DNA from: Pycnococcus provasolii | Taxonomy: Eukaryota; Chlorophyta; Pseudoscourfieldiophyceae; Pseudoscourfieldiales; Pycnococcaceae | Length of the DNA stretch: 64,000 bases | Reading direction: 5' to 3' | Assembly: GCA_938743325.2 (NCBI GenBank) | Contig: OW568898.1 | Coordinates: 186,189 to 250,188 of the forward strand | Shown: positions 11,201 to 19,555 of the stretch, piece by piece | Position numbering within the stretch: the stretch's first letter is position 1 | Layout: every line of letters begins with the position of its first letter | Program-made: the position numbers and the translations under genes | Notes under the pieces: model-generated | Told to the model about the DNA's origin: nothing | What the model saw: the letters and a program-made list of their open reading frames with translations, nothing else | Databases searched by the model: none

Positions 11201-11451
11201 GTCCAGTCTTCTCCTCTTGTTGTTGTTGTTGTTTTCCAAGTCTTCTTCGTCGTCGTCGTCGGCGTCGTCACCCAACTCTGACGACGTGTTATTCGTATTA
11301 TTCATGGTTTGCTGAGACGTCGACGCCGGTGGCTTTGCTTCTTGCTGCTCTTCTGAGCGGCGCTGCTGCTCTTCTTGTATCGCAGTCGCCATGATGGTGT
11401 CGTCATCTTCCTCTGAGCCCGCCGCTGATGCAGGCTCCGAGCCCGTCAACC

Positions 11452-11487
<36 letters not shown>

Positions 11488-11587
11488 TGAGGTTTTCCAG
11501 CTGTTCTCTCTGCGTTCGCAGTCGCATGCGCGTTTCCCTGTCTCTGCTCGAGGGTGAGAGCGGCGGTGTCGCTGCTGTGACCGTCAT
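8234..11587 (-). CDS. GNAT acetyltransferase fused to an AP2/ERF DNA-binding domain
   Basis: One open frame of 1,117 residues, starting at the ATG at 11587 (an upstream GTG frame is closed by a stop in the repeat leader), joins two recognisable domains. Residues about 300-615 contain an N-acetyltransferase fold: the acetyl-CoA loop reads [12 protein letters not shown] and the last motif reads [15 protein letters not shown]. Residues about 841-902 are a single AP2 domain of ERF type ([18 protein letters not shown] ... [19 protein letters not shown]). The N-terminus has poly-Gln, poly-Asn and poly-Thr tracts and a KRRRLD nuclear-signal-like cluster. A duplicated [15 protein letters not shown] segment precedes the acetyltransferase core. 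The C-terminus is acidic, as in activators. I infer a nuclear transcription factor that may acetylate histones or partners at its own sites; activity is not shown. Confidence 0.85.
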
Positions 11588-11671
11588 ATCTTCTCGATGA
11601 GCTTGAGCTTGCTTTTTCTGACTCACGACACGAGAAGTCGAAGAAGCCTCTCCTGACTTGACACTTGACTC

Positions 11672-11711
11672 GCTCACTCACTCACTCACTCACTCACTCA
11701 CTCACTCACTC
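11672..11711. repeat. (CTCA)n microsatellite in the 5' leader of the GNAT-ERF gene
   Basis: About ten copies of CTCA lie 85-125 nt upstream of the chosen ATG of the minus-strand GNAT-ERF gene. On that strand they read (TGAG)n and contain in-frame stops that close the longer GTG frame. Confidence 0.9.
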
Positions 11712-13057
11712 TGCGTTTGATCGACGCCGAGAGTGTGTCTAGTCGCGCAGTACCCTGAACGGCTTATGCACACCTATCGGACCCTGAGAGTCGACGCGAA
11801 TGGCGGAAAACAGGGGGCCCCGACGGTGGCGGCGCTGAGCGGAGGAGGAGGGGGGGCGGAAGTCTCTCGACCTAATCTCTCGACCTAATTTGCAAAACAC
11901 AATTCGGTTGGGCAGATGCGCCAGGGTCCCACACCGTCTGAAGGGTGGAAGGCCACGAGAAGTGGGAACTCAAGACGGTGGAACTCAAGACGGCGAGCTC
12001 AGCACCGCTGGACCTCTCTTCTTCGATAGCACTTCTTCGTTTTTTTCCCTTTTTTTCCTTCTTTTTCCGGGTTTTTTTTTAACAGATAACAGATATTTTT
12101 CTAGTTTCTGCAGGTTTTGTCCCTACGATCCCTTTCCTGGGCGGCTCTCGGACCTGGAGCTACAGTATATTTCCGTTGTACATCTTCATTTTTACTATCG
12201 TGGATGGGTCGTGGACGGATGGTGTTTCTGCCTTTCAAGCGCCTTAATTAGAGGCTTTGCTTTTGGGTTTCGGCCTCGTTTTTTTCATTTTGTTCAGGTT
12301 TGTTGCCTTTTCTTTTGTTCTTTTGGTCGGGGCCTTTGGATACAACACGGCCATGTTCGCCTTGACGGCGGGGGTGGCTCGTTGGCCAACCAAACAAAAA
12401 AACAACCAACGAAACAAACGAAACGAATGCAAGCCGCCAATACTGTATGTGTGTATGTGCAGAAGGGAAGAAAGAAAGAAAGAAAAAAGGAAAGAAAAAC
12501 GTGGCTTGCGCTCACATCTCTGTGTCCAAAACTACAACAACAAGCCGCGATTAAACGGTCCGTGTTGCTCCCTGCTAACGCACGCATCGACAAATTGGAC
12601 AAACTCCTTTGCTTTCCTTTTCACTTTTTTTCTCGCGAAGAAAAAAGTGATATTCGCGAGATCTTGAAAAGGCGAAAAAGAGTTCTAGGCTTGCTTCGTC
12701 GACGCCACTCTGGAACAACGACTACAGAGACACATGTGTGAGAGCAGACTTGCGAGAGGGGCAACGTCAGCGGTTCATCCCCCCAAAATATCACACCCAC
12801 AAACAACGGCACACAGAGCTCGTCACCATGACCATTCCCTCGGGTAGAAAACGCGAGAGTTTTCTCACCCCTTGCGTGTTAATTCCAGGTTGTGGGAAGA
12901 AGGAGTTTTCTCAAATGTCAGTATACAATTCCCACTCAAACCAATCGCCCTCCTCACCCGTCCACCCGTCCGTTACCCGCAAGCAGCAACGCCCTTGTTG
13001 AAATGGCCGCCTGCTCCTCCTGCTGGCGGTGGGAGGTGGCAGGCTCGTCAGCTCACC
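11712..13057. other. Divergent spacer between GNAT-ERF and FMO-like gene; no supported gene
   Basis: This 1.3-kb spacer holds T-rich and GAAA-rich low-complexity stretches (around 12020-12080 and 12460-12500). A frame from 11890 to 12741 is open for 283 codons, but its product is a run of Phe, Arg and Lys with no domain, and its base use follows the low-complexity DNA. I see no RNA gene. Promoters of both flanking genes should lie here. Confidence 0.4.
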
Positions 13058-14237
13058 ATGCCCGCGGCTTCAGCACTCCCTTCCGCCTCAGTGTACGACG
13101 TCGTCGTCGTTGGCGGCGGTGTCGCGGGCGTGCAGGCGGCCGCGCACTGCAAGCTCAAGCACCTCCGATTCCTCCTCGTCGAAGCCTCGCCATCGCTCGG
13201 AGGGGTTTGGGCATCGCACGGCGAACGCACACTCGCTCATACACGGATACCCGCTCGTGTACGGCTGGGATGCGGGATACCCGCTCTTCACATCCGCAAA
13301 CTCGCTCGACAGCGTTGGTGGAGCAACCATCAACTGGCAACTTAAGCAGTACGTGCGTCGATTTCGACTACACGACAACGCCGTCTTCAGCACCACCATC
13401 ACGAGCTGTCGTCAAATCAACAACGGCAATGCCTCCTCCTCCTCCTCCTCGTCTCTCGTGAAGCTCGTCGCCAGCGGAAACAAAACCCTGCTCGCGAAAC
13501 ACGTGCTCGTGTGCAGCGGCCACATCGGCAAAACCAGAAAAGTCGAAGACATGTACGACACCACCAACTTCCGCGGAGAACTCGCTCTTGCCGAGTCATC
13601 GCCCACGTCGCCGTCGTGGTCTCACCTACGTGTCGCGAACAAAAATGTTGTCATCATAGGCGACGGGCCGTACGGCATCGAGGCGCTACAATGTGCGTTC
13701 GACTGCAAGGCGGAGTCCGTGCGCATGATCGGCCGACGTCCCAAGCTCGTGTTCCCGTACGCGCCGTCACTCGTTCTGCTCGCGACCAACTTGCCCTTCC
13801 TGCACGCACGACTGCGAACCTTCGTCGTTCGGTGAATCATGCACTTCTTCTACCTGCACGGACTCATCATCCCCGCCGTGCAGCGCTCGCTGAACATATT
13901 CGACGCGTACGCCGCGCACGCATCCCCGCCGCGAGCCTTGGCACCCATGACCGAGAAGGAGTGGTGGATACACGCCGCGCGTCAGCCCGTCAAGTTCCCG
14001 CACTTCTACCACACCGGCTTCGAGACGTTCAGCGTGCCGAAGGACATCCGCAACATCAGCGCGAAGCTAGGCTGGGTGTGTCTCCATCTCACGCTCACCG
14101 CGCAGAAGTCGTCGTCGGCGAAGTGGATGCACATTTTCAATGCTTGGTTTCAAGCGCAGGTGGTTGGCAACCTGATTATGCTCGCGCTGCTCGTCAAGTG
14201 GTACCTCGGCGGCTTTTACCTGACGTGGCACACGTGA
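13058..14237 (+). CDS. FAD/NAD(P)-binding monooxygenase-like protein (FMO type), reading frame disturbed
   Basis: Reading begins at the ATG at 13058 with a classic FAD-binding strand (VYDVVVVGGGVAGVQAA) and an acidic strand end followed by GGVW. It continues in another frame from about 13200 with a middle domain and a second dinucleotide-binding motif (NVVIIGDGPYGIEALQ) near 13645-13690. A TGA at 13833-13835 then interrupts that frame, which reopens at once and ends at 14237 with a hydrophobic helix near the C-terminus. All three segments keep coding-like codon use. The family oxygenates N- or S-containing substrates using FAD and NADPH. The breaks could be short unannotated introns (GT-AG pairs with in-frame lengths of 57 or 60 nt surround the TGA), sequence errors, or a young pseudogene. 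Confidence 0.6.
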
Positions 14238-14395
14238 GCGCTGCGTGCGTGTACTACTCTCTCGTCCATCACACTATTGTAACTAATAAGGACCAAAACA
14301 ACCGGGGTACAACTGCGGTACGAACCGACAAACGGTTGTTTTCTTTCATATATATTGTTTTTCCATATTTAAAAAGAAAGGAATGTCGGCTATGT

Positions 14396-15346
14396 TTACG
14401 AGGCTGCAGCCATCGGCATGGGCAGCGCCGGGGCTACGCCGCCGCCAGCCGCCGCCTCGTCCTCGAGTTCCGCGGCGCGTTCGGCGGCGGAGATGTCCTG
14501 CGCCACCTCCTGGTGCAGCTGATCGTAGTCCCACAGCGTATGGTCCTCCTGCACGGCGTCGGACGGTAGCAGCTTTGCCGTCAGCAAGCTGAGGTCCACC
14601 TCCGGCGTTTGCCCCTTGCCCCCTCCGATGGGAATGTTGAATGCTATGTCGCTGTCGAGCTCCTTCATGGTCTGGACGTTGCGCCGTAACAGCCTCGGCG
14701 GTGCGGCGACTTGACGGGTCAAGTCTTCTTCTTCGTCCTCCTCCTCAAGCTCTGGGATCTCCAGAATGTCCGTCGTATCCATGTCTTCGTGCTTGGACCG
14801 GTTCGGCGCCCTGTCGCTGAACCCGGTCTGCGCCTTCGACGCTTCCACCGCCTGGCGCTCAAGCATGATCGACTTGCGCCGACTGACCCCTGTGAACTTG
14901 CCATCTTCGTTTGTTCCGTCACCGACGTTCGCCGGTGGCGCACCACTGGACATGAATCCACCCGCCGTCGGCACCGGCCCTCCTCCGCCCCCACCCCCTG
15001 CAGCAAACGCCTGCAGCTGAGGAGGAGATCCGTCCAGAGCACTAACACCGCCATCCGACTCCTGTGCCTGTGTCCCTAATACAACCGCCGACGCACCTTC
15101 TGCAAGAGGGAGGGACTCCCCTAAGAACCCAACTTGGCTAGAACCTGCAAGCTCCCCACCAACCCCACCACCACCCGCAGAGAACAACGCGTCTGGTGAA
15201 GAAGAAGGGGGACCACCACTACCAGGACCCTTCGCCAATGACGCCGACGACGCCGATGCTGACGCACGCCGGCCTGCACGAGCCCTAGGAGGTGGGGCAC
15301 CACCATTATTGTTGCCACCACCGTCGCCGAACAAGTCGTCCGCCAT
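14396..15346 (-). CDS. IFT43: Intraflagellar transport protein 43 (IFT-A subunit)
   Basis: IFT43 is a small subunit of the IFT-A complex, which works with dynein in retrograde transport along cilia. The 316-residue product starts at an ATG at 15346. Residues 1 to about 185 are Gly/Ser/Pro-rich and disordered. The conserved C-terminal half carries the family pattern: DILEIPELEEE, then LTRQVAAPP, then MKELDSDIAF, then DLSLLTAKLLP and HTLWDYDQLHQEV. This order matches IFT43 of other organisms as I know it. The gene implies that the organism builds a flagellum at some stage. It converges on the FMO-like gene, with about 160 nt between stops. Confidence 0.9.
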   Translation of the reverse strand: MADDLFGDGGGNNNGGAPPPRARAGRRASASASSASLAKGPGSGGPPSSSPDALFSAGGGGVGGELAGSSQVGFLGESLPLAEGASAVVLGTQAQESDGGVSALDGSPPQLQAFAAGGGGGGGPVPTAGGFMSSGAPPANVGDGTNEDGKFTGVSRRKSIMLERQAVEASKAQTGFSDRAPNRSKHEDMDTTDILEIPELEEEDEEEDLTRQVAAPPRLLRRNVQTMKELDSDIAFNIPIGGGKGQTPEVDLSLLTAKLLPSDAVQEDHTLWDYDQLHQEVAQDISAAERAAELEDEAAAGGGVAPALPMPMAAAS

Positions 15347-16269
15347 GGTTCGAAAATGACACTTGTGAAAACTTCCCGCGGCCTCCTCGGAGCGAGTTCC
15401 ACCTTCCTAGGGGGAGGGGGGAACGTCTCCCAAGGAAGGAGGTTTTATAAACCCCGAAAACATTCCCATTTCCCAGTGCAAACCAAACCCCGAATCAGGA
15501 ATCCGCATTGGGAATGCCCTCACTCATGCAGAACACTCATGCCCTTCTTGCGGTTTCTAGGGTTACAGTGACTATCGTAGGGTTACAGACCTAAAGGTTA
15601 TTCTTCGAGCTTTCCTTATGGCTGTGAACGTCGGTGTGTCCGGATCTCGCGTCTCGTGATGTCACTCATGGAACGCTCATGGTTGTTTTTCATCGACTGG
15701 ACCTAATTAAGGTTAAGTATTCTTACCTTAAACTTCCTTTTCTCCTTCCTTTTCAAGATGTTTCCAACGGCCAACGGGTCCCTACTTTTTCGTCTACCTT
15801 AAGTTCCAGGTTACATACTGTACCACCTAGACTAAGGTATGTTCATAGACAAAGATGTTCACACGGAAGGAATTATGGAAATGCCTTGGGAACCCTGAGT
15901 TCGACCCAGAGAGACCCTGATGCCATGTATCTATCTCCCTCCTCGAGGCTCCCTCCTTGGGACCCAGACTGTTTCTTCAGTTGGGTGTCACGCATGCATG
16001 CGACTCCCATAGTCCCATGCGACGAAGAGAAGAGCCCCAGAGGGATCCCGTGGTACTTGCACCCCTCATCGTCATCGTCATCGGATCACATCACCAGTGG
16101 GATCACACCGTAGTACTACATTCTCTGCTACGATAGCAGGGGAGTACATAACTTTGTAATCCAAAGTTCCAAAACCCCAATTGGTTCAAAGCTAAGCCTT
16201 AGGTGGCCGGCCCGTCACGCCCCCTTTGTATGTAAGGAAGGAGACCTCTTGCGATCAGCATCAACGGTG
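15347..16269. other. Divergent spacer between IFT43 and BK-type channel; no supported gene
   Basis: These 923 nt contain an imperfect inverted repeat just upstream of IFT43 (CCTTCCTAGGG ... CCCAAGGAAGG, about 15400-15442), repeated GGGTTACAG near 15558 and 15579, and a GGGATCCC palindrome at 16042. A 159-codon frame (15634-16113) has no protein-like features. The spacer should hold both promoters. Confidence 0.4.
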
Positions 16270-19200
16270 ATGATGATGATGGCGCCATCTATGCGTGGTG
16301 GTCCACTCCCACTCCACGGCGCGTCCTTCTCGGCCTCCAGTATGCAGGCGTGGGACTGGACGCCGACCTTTAAGGCTTTAGCATATGCAGCAGCGTCCTT
16401 CGTCGCCCTCCAAGTCGCGGGCGCGGTCGCGTCAAGGCTGTACAGCCCCGCGGTGAGGGAGGCGCGCAAGAACCCAAACGACGCATCGGCCGTGCTGCGC
16501 TTCGCCATGGCGCACGTGGGCGACCGCGAGAACGAGCCGGGGAACCCCGCGCTCGCCGGCGCCATCAACGTCTTGCAGGCGCTGAGCTCGCTCGCCGCCG
16601 TCGCCTCCTTCGTGACACGCGTCTACGCGGACGCCGACGACTTGCGCGGCGTGGACGCGGTGGACGCGGCGCTCGCCGTGGTGTGGCTTCTGTGCGGGCT
16701 GTATCGCATCGCGTCGAAGGAGTTCGAGGCTGCGGACTTCGCCACCTTCGTCGACTGCGTCACGTGCGCGAGCGCGTGGGCCGGGAGCAGCGGCGACCCG
16801 GGGGCGAGCACGGCGTGCCTCACGTACTTGCGCGCGCTCACGCTGCCCACGCTGGTGGAGGCGCTGCGCTCCCTGGGCCTGCTGCACCGCCTGAGCGAGT
16901 TCCAGCAGTCGCTCCTCGCCTCGTTCCTGCGCTTCGCGACGCTCGTCGTGGGGTTCGCCGGCACGCTGCTCGTGCTGGAGGCGCTCGGGGAGGTGGAGGG
17001 CTTCGCCGACCAGTTCCACGAGTTCGGCATGGGCAACCTCTCCTTCTTCCAGATGTGCTATTTTGTGTTTGTCACCATCTCTACCGTGGGGTACGGCGAC
17101 TTCACCCCCACCACCGTGTTTTCGCGGCTCTTCATCTTCGTTGTCATCGGCGGCGGCGTCGTCTTCTTCTCGCAGGAGGCGGAGACGCTCGTGACGGAGC
17201 ACCAGAAGAGAGTGAGCGGGCGCGGCGCCTTCAAGCCGCGCATCCCGCAGCGCGGGCACGTCGTGCTCATGGGCGGCGCCGTGCGCAACTCCAACCTGCA
17301 GGCGCTCAGCGCCCTCCTGGACGAGCTCTGCCACCCGCAGCAGGACGCGCGCGACGTGGTCACCGTCGCGAATCAGCCGCCCAGCGAGCAGCTGCTCGCC
17401 TTCCTCTCCCAGCGCTGGTGCAGCCGCGTGCAGTGGTTCCTGGGTGACCCAACCGTCCGGGCGGACACGGAGCGCGTGCGGGTCGGGGATGCAGCCATGG
17501 TGCTCGTGGTGGTGGACACGACGAGCAACGCGCCGGACGAGGAGGACCAGGAGAACGTGCTGCGCGCGGCGGCGCTGCACAAGCGCTACCCTGAGGTGCC
17601 GCTGCGCGTGCTTCTCATGCGCCCCGAGAATGTGATGTTTGCGAAGAACTGCGGGCTGCCGCCGCTCTTCGTGTACGCCATGAACGAGCTGAAGGCGGCC
17701 GTCATGGCGCAGAGCGTGCGGCTGCCTGGCTTCGGTTCCGTCGTGCTCAACCTCGGAGCCGCGCCGAGTCGCGAGGCGGTGCCGCCGGAGGTGCTGGCGT
17801 CCCCCTGGGCGCGGCAGTTCCTCGCCGGCGCGGAGCAGAGCCTCTTCGGGCTGCAGCTCGCGGCGCGCTTCGACGGCCGCGCCTTCGCCGCCGCGGCGCG
17901 CGAGGTGCACGCGGAGACGGGGGCGCTGCTCCTCGCGATGCAGATCAACGGGCGGTTGGCGGTCAACCCGGGCTCGAGCCGCATCGCGGCGAACGTGGTG
18001 GTGTTCGCTGTGGCGCTAAGCGAGGCGCAGCTGGACCCGGTGCGGCGCGACGAGGGGGACCGCGGCGGGTGGATCGCCGCGCTGCGCGCCGCGCGCAAGG
18101 CGAGCGTGGTGGCGAGGACGGACCCGGACGACACCGACGCGATCCAGGCCGGGCGCGGTGAGGCGCAGGATCAGTTCCTGGGGGTGCAGGCCTCCGCCAC
18201 GCAGAACAAGAGGCGATTGGTGAGCTTCAAGTCCGTCGCGCGCATGCTGCCGATGCTCCCGCCGGCGCTCAACATCGGCCTCGGGCGCAGGGCGGCCGGC
18301 GGGCAAACGCAGTTCGTCCCCGACGAGCAGGGCGGGGAGGACGACGGACGGGGGGTGCTCTCCTCCGTCGCCCCGCCCGGCGTGGAGCGCAGGGGACACG
18401 TGGTGGTTGTGCTGCCGGACCGCCACGGGTGGCAGCAGCTCATGACGTTCCTCAACGAGCTGCGCAGCGAGAGCTTCGTGTTTGCGGATGGGGGCACGGC
18501 GGCTGGGCGCGTCGTCGTCGTCCTCTGCTCCGCCGAGCCTCCGGAGAATGTGGCGCAGCTGGCATCAGACATGCTCGTCTTTCTCTCCGGCAACTGCACC
18601 CGGCTGCGCTACCTGTACCGCGCCTCGATCGACCACGCGTACGCCACCGTCGTGCTCGCGGGGCCGCCGCCCACCCAGGAGCCCGGCATGATGGACCAGA
18701 ACAATGTTATCATGACGTCGCTGATGGAGATGCGCAGCTGGGGCCGCGTGGCGCACAGCGTGCTGGACATTTACTCCCTGCACAACCTGTCGCAGATGCC
18801 CAACCTCACGCTGGCTCACCTCGAGGGCGCCGAGGGGCCCGTCGAGGCGGACAATCTCACCGTGCAGCGCGTCGAGCTGGAGGAGTTCCCGCACCACATC
18901 CACCCGCGCGTGGCGAGCGGGCAGGCGTTCTGTGCCACCGAGCTACTGCGCTCCGTGGCGCTCGCCGTGTACCGCCCGGGCGTTCTCGAGTTGATGCAGG
19001 CGCTGGCGCAGCCCGCCGGCCAGGCGCAGGAGAGCACCATGGTGCCGCTCCGCGTGCCGCGGGCGCTGGAGGGCCGGGAGGTGGAGGCGCTTTGGGAGCA
19101 GCTGGAGGGGTTGGACTGCCTCGTGCTCGCCCTGCACCGCGTGGCGAGCTACGAGCTGGGCAACACGCACCCGTTCGTCGTCACCAATCCCCCCCGCCAT

Positions 19201-19365
19201 ATGACGCTGCGCGCGGGGGACACCGCGATGCTGAGCCTGCGCGACGTAGGGCGTCTCTCGGAGCTGCGCCAGCGCGTGGGGGCCTCCACTACGCCCGCCG
19301 CGGCCGCCGCGCCAGCCAAGGCGGATTTCAGCGCAAGCGGCGTCGCCGTCCAAACGCACCGGTAA
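16270..19365 (+). CDS. BK-type (Slo-like) potassium channel alpha subunit with two RCK domains
   Basis: This is a 1,031-residue membrane channel; the frame opens earlier at a TTG, so I chose the first ATG at 16270. Hydrophobic segments lie at about residues 38-60 and in the region before the pore. The pore helix and selectivity filter read FVFVTISTVGYGDF (about residues 263-278) and are followed by an inner helix rich in Val, Gly and Phe. The first RCK domain begins near RRGHVVLMGG-type sequence at about residue 330 and includes the BK-alpha signature (MNELKAAVMAQSVRLPGF). The second begins at about 708 (RRGHVVVVLPDRHGW). The family is gated by cytosolic Ca2+. The S4-like segment has few Arg, so voltage sensing is doubtful. 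GC content is much higher than in most neighbours. Confidence 0.85.
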   Translation: MMMMAPSMRGGPLPLHGASFSASSMQAWDWTPTFKALAYAAASFVALQVAGAVASRLYSPAVREARKNPNDASAVLRFAMAHVGDRENEPGNPALAGAINVLQALSSLAAVASFVTRVYADADDLRGVDAVDAALAVVWLLCGLYRIASKEFEAADFATFVDCVTCASAWAGSSGDPGASTACLTYLRALTLPTLVEALRSLGLLHRLSEFQQSLLASFLRFATLVVGFAGTLLVLEALGEVEGFADQFHEFGMGNLSFFQMCYFVFVTISTVGYGDFTPTTVFSRLFIFVVIGGGVVFFSQEAETLVTEHQKRVSGRGAFKPRIPQRGHVVLMGGAVRNSNLQALSALLDELCHPQQDARDVVTVANQPPSEQLLAFLSQRWCSRVQWFLGDPTVRADTERVRVGDAAMVLVVVDTTSNAPDEEDQENVLRAAALHKRYPEVPLRVLLMRPENVMFAKNCGLPPLFVYAMNELKAAVMAQSVRLPGFGSVVLNLGAAPSREAVPPEVLASPWARQFLAGAEQSLFGLQLAARFDGRAFAAAAREVHAETGALLLAMQINGRLAVNPGSSRIAANVVVFAVALSEAQLDPVRRDEGDRGGWIAALRAARKASVVARTDPDDTDAIQAGRGEAQDQFLGVQASATQNKRRLVSFKSVARMLPMLPPALNIGLGRRAAGGQTQFVPDEQGGEDDGRGVLSSVAPPGVERRGHVVVVLPDRHGWQQLMTFLNELRSESFVFADGGTAAGRVVVVLCSAEPPENVAQLASDMLVFLSGNCTRLRYLYRASIDHAYATVVLAGPPPTQEPGMMDQNNVIMTSLMEMRSWGRVAHSVLDIYSLHNLSQMPNLTLAHLEGAEGPVEADNLTVQRVELEEFPHHIHPRVASGQAFCATELLRSVALAVYRPGVLELMQALAQPAGQAQESTMVPLRVPRALEGREVEALWEQLEGLDCLVLALHRVASYELGNTHPFVVTNPPRHMTLRAGDTAMLSLRDVGRLSELRQRVGASTTPAAAAAPAKADFSASGVAVQTHR

Positions 19366-19555
19366 GTCAAAAACACCGGTTAGTTGTGTACACAGCCTGT
19401 CTGTCTGTGTAATGTGTATCATATTATTATCATGTGACAACCGTAGTACCTAGTATAATAATAAGTTCTATGCAAGCATCTTTAATTAAGGGTATAATAA
19501 GTTACTACATGTAAGTGACAAATGAGGAAAGAAAAGATGATCAGTGGATCATAAA
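19366..19555. other. Convergent 3' spacer between BK-type channel and PiT transporter
   Basis: This 190-nt AT-rich spacer lies between two stop codons on opposite strands and should contain both poly(A) sites. It holds several ATAATAA-type stretches but no gene. Confidence 0.5.

Noticed and set aside
11890-12741. 283-codon plus-strand open frame
   Set aside because: Its product follows T- and GAAA-rich low-complexity DNA, has no domain, and lies in the spacer of two divergent genes.
13833-13835. In-frame TGA in the FMO-like gene as selenocysteine
   Set aside because: The same gene has a separate frame change upstream, the site is not at a redox motif, and no selenocysteine RNA element is evident downstream.
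15634-16113. 159-codon frame in the IFT43/BK-channel spacer
   Set aside because: No domain or coding-like codon pattern, and it overlaps short spacer repeats.
16160-16210. GGTTCAAAGC considered as a tRNA T-loop
   Set aside because: No matching acceptor, D-arm or anticodon arm could be folded around it; no convincing tRNA was found by eye anywhere in the window.
16432-17910. Long minus-strand frame opposite the BK-type channel gene
   Set aside because: Antisense shadow caused by the very high GC and lack of AT-rich stop codons; the plus strand has the pore motif and RCK domains.
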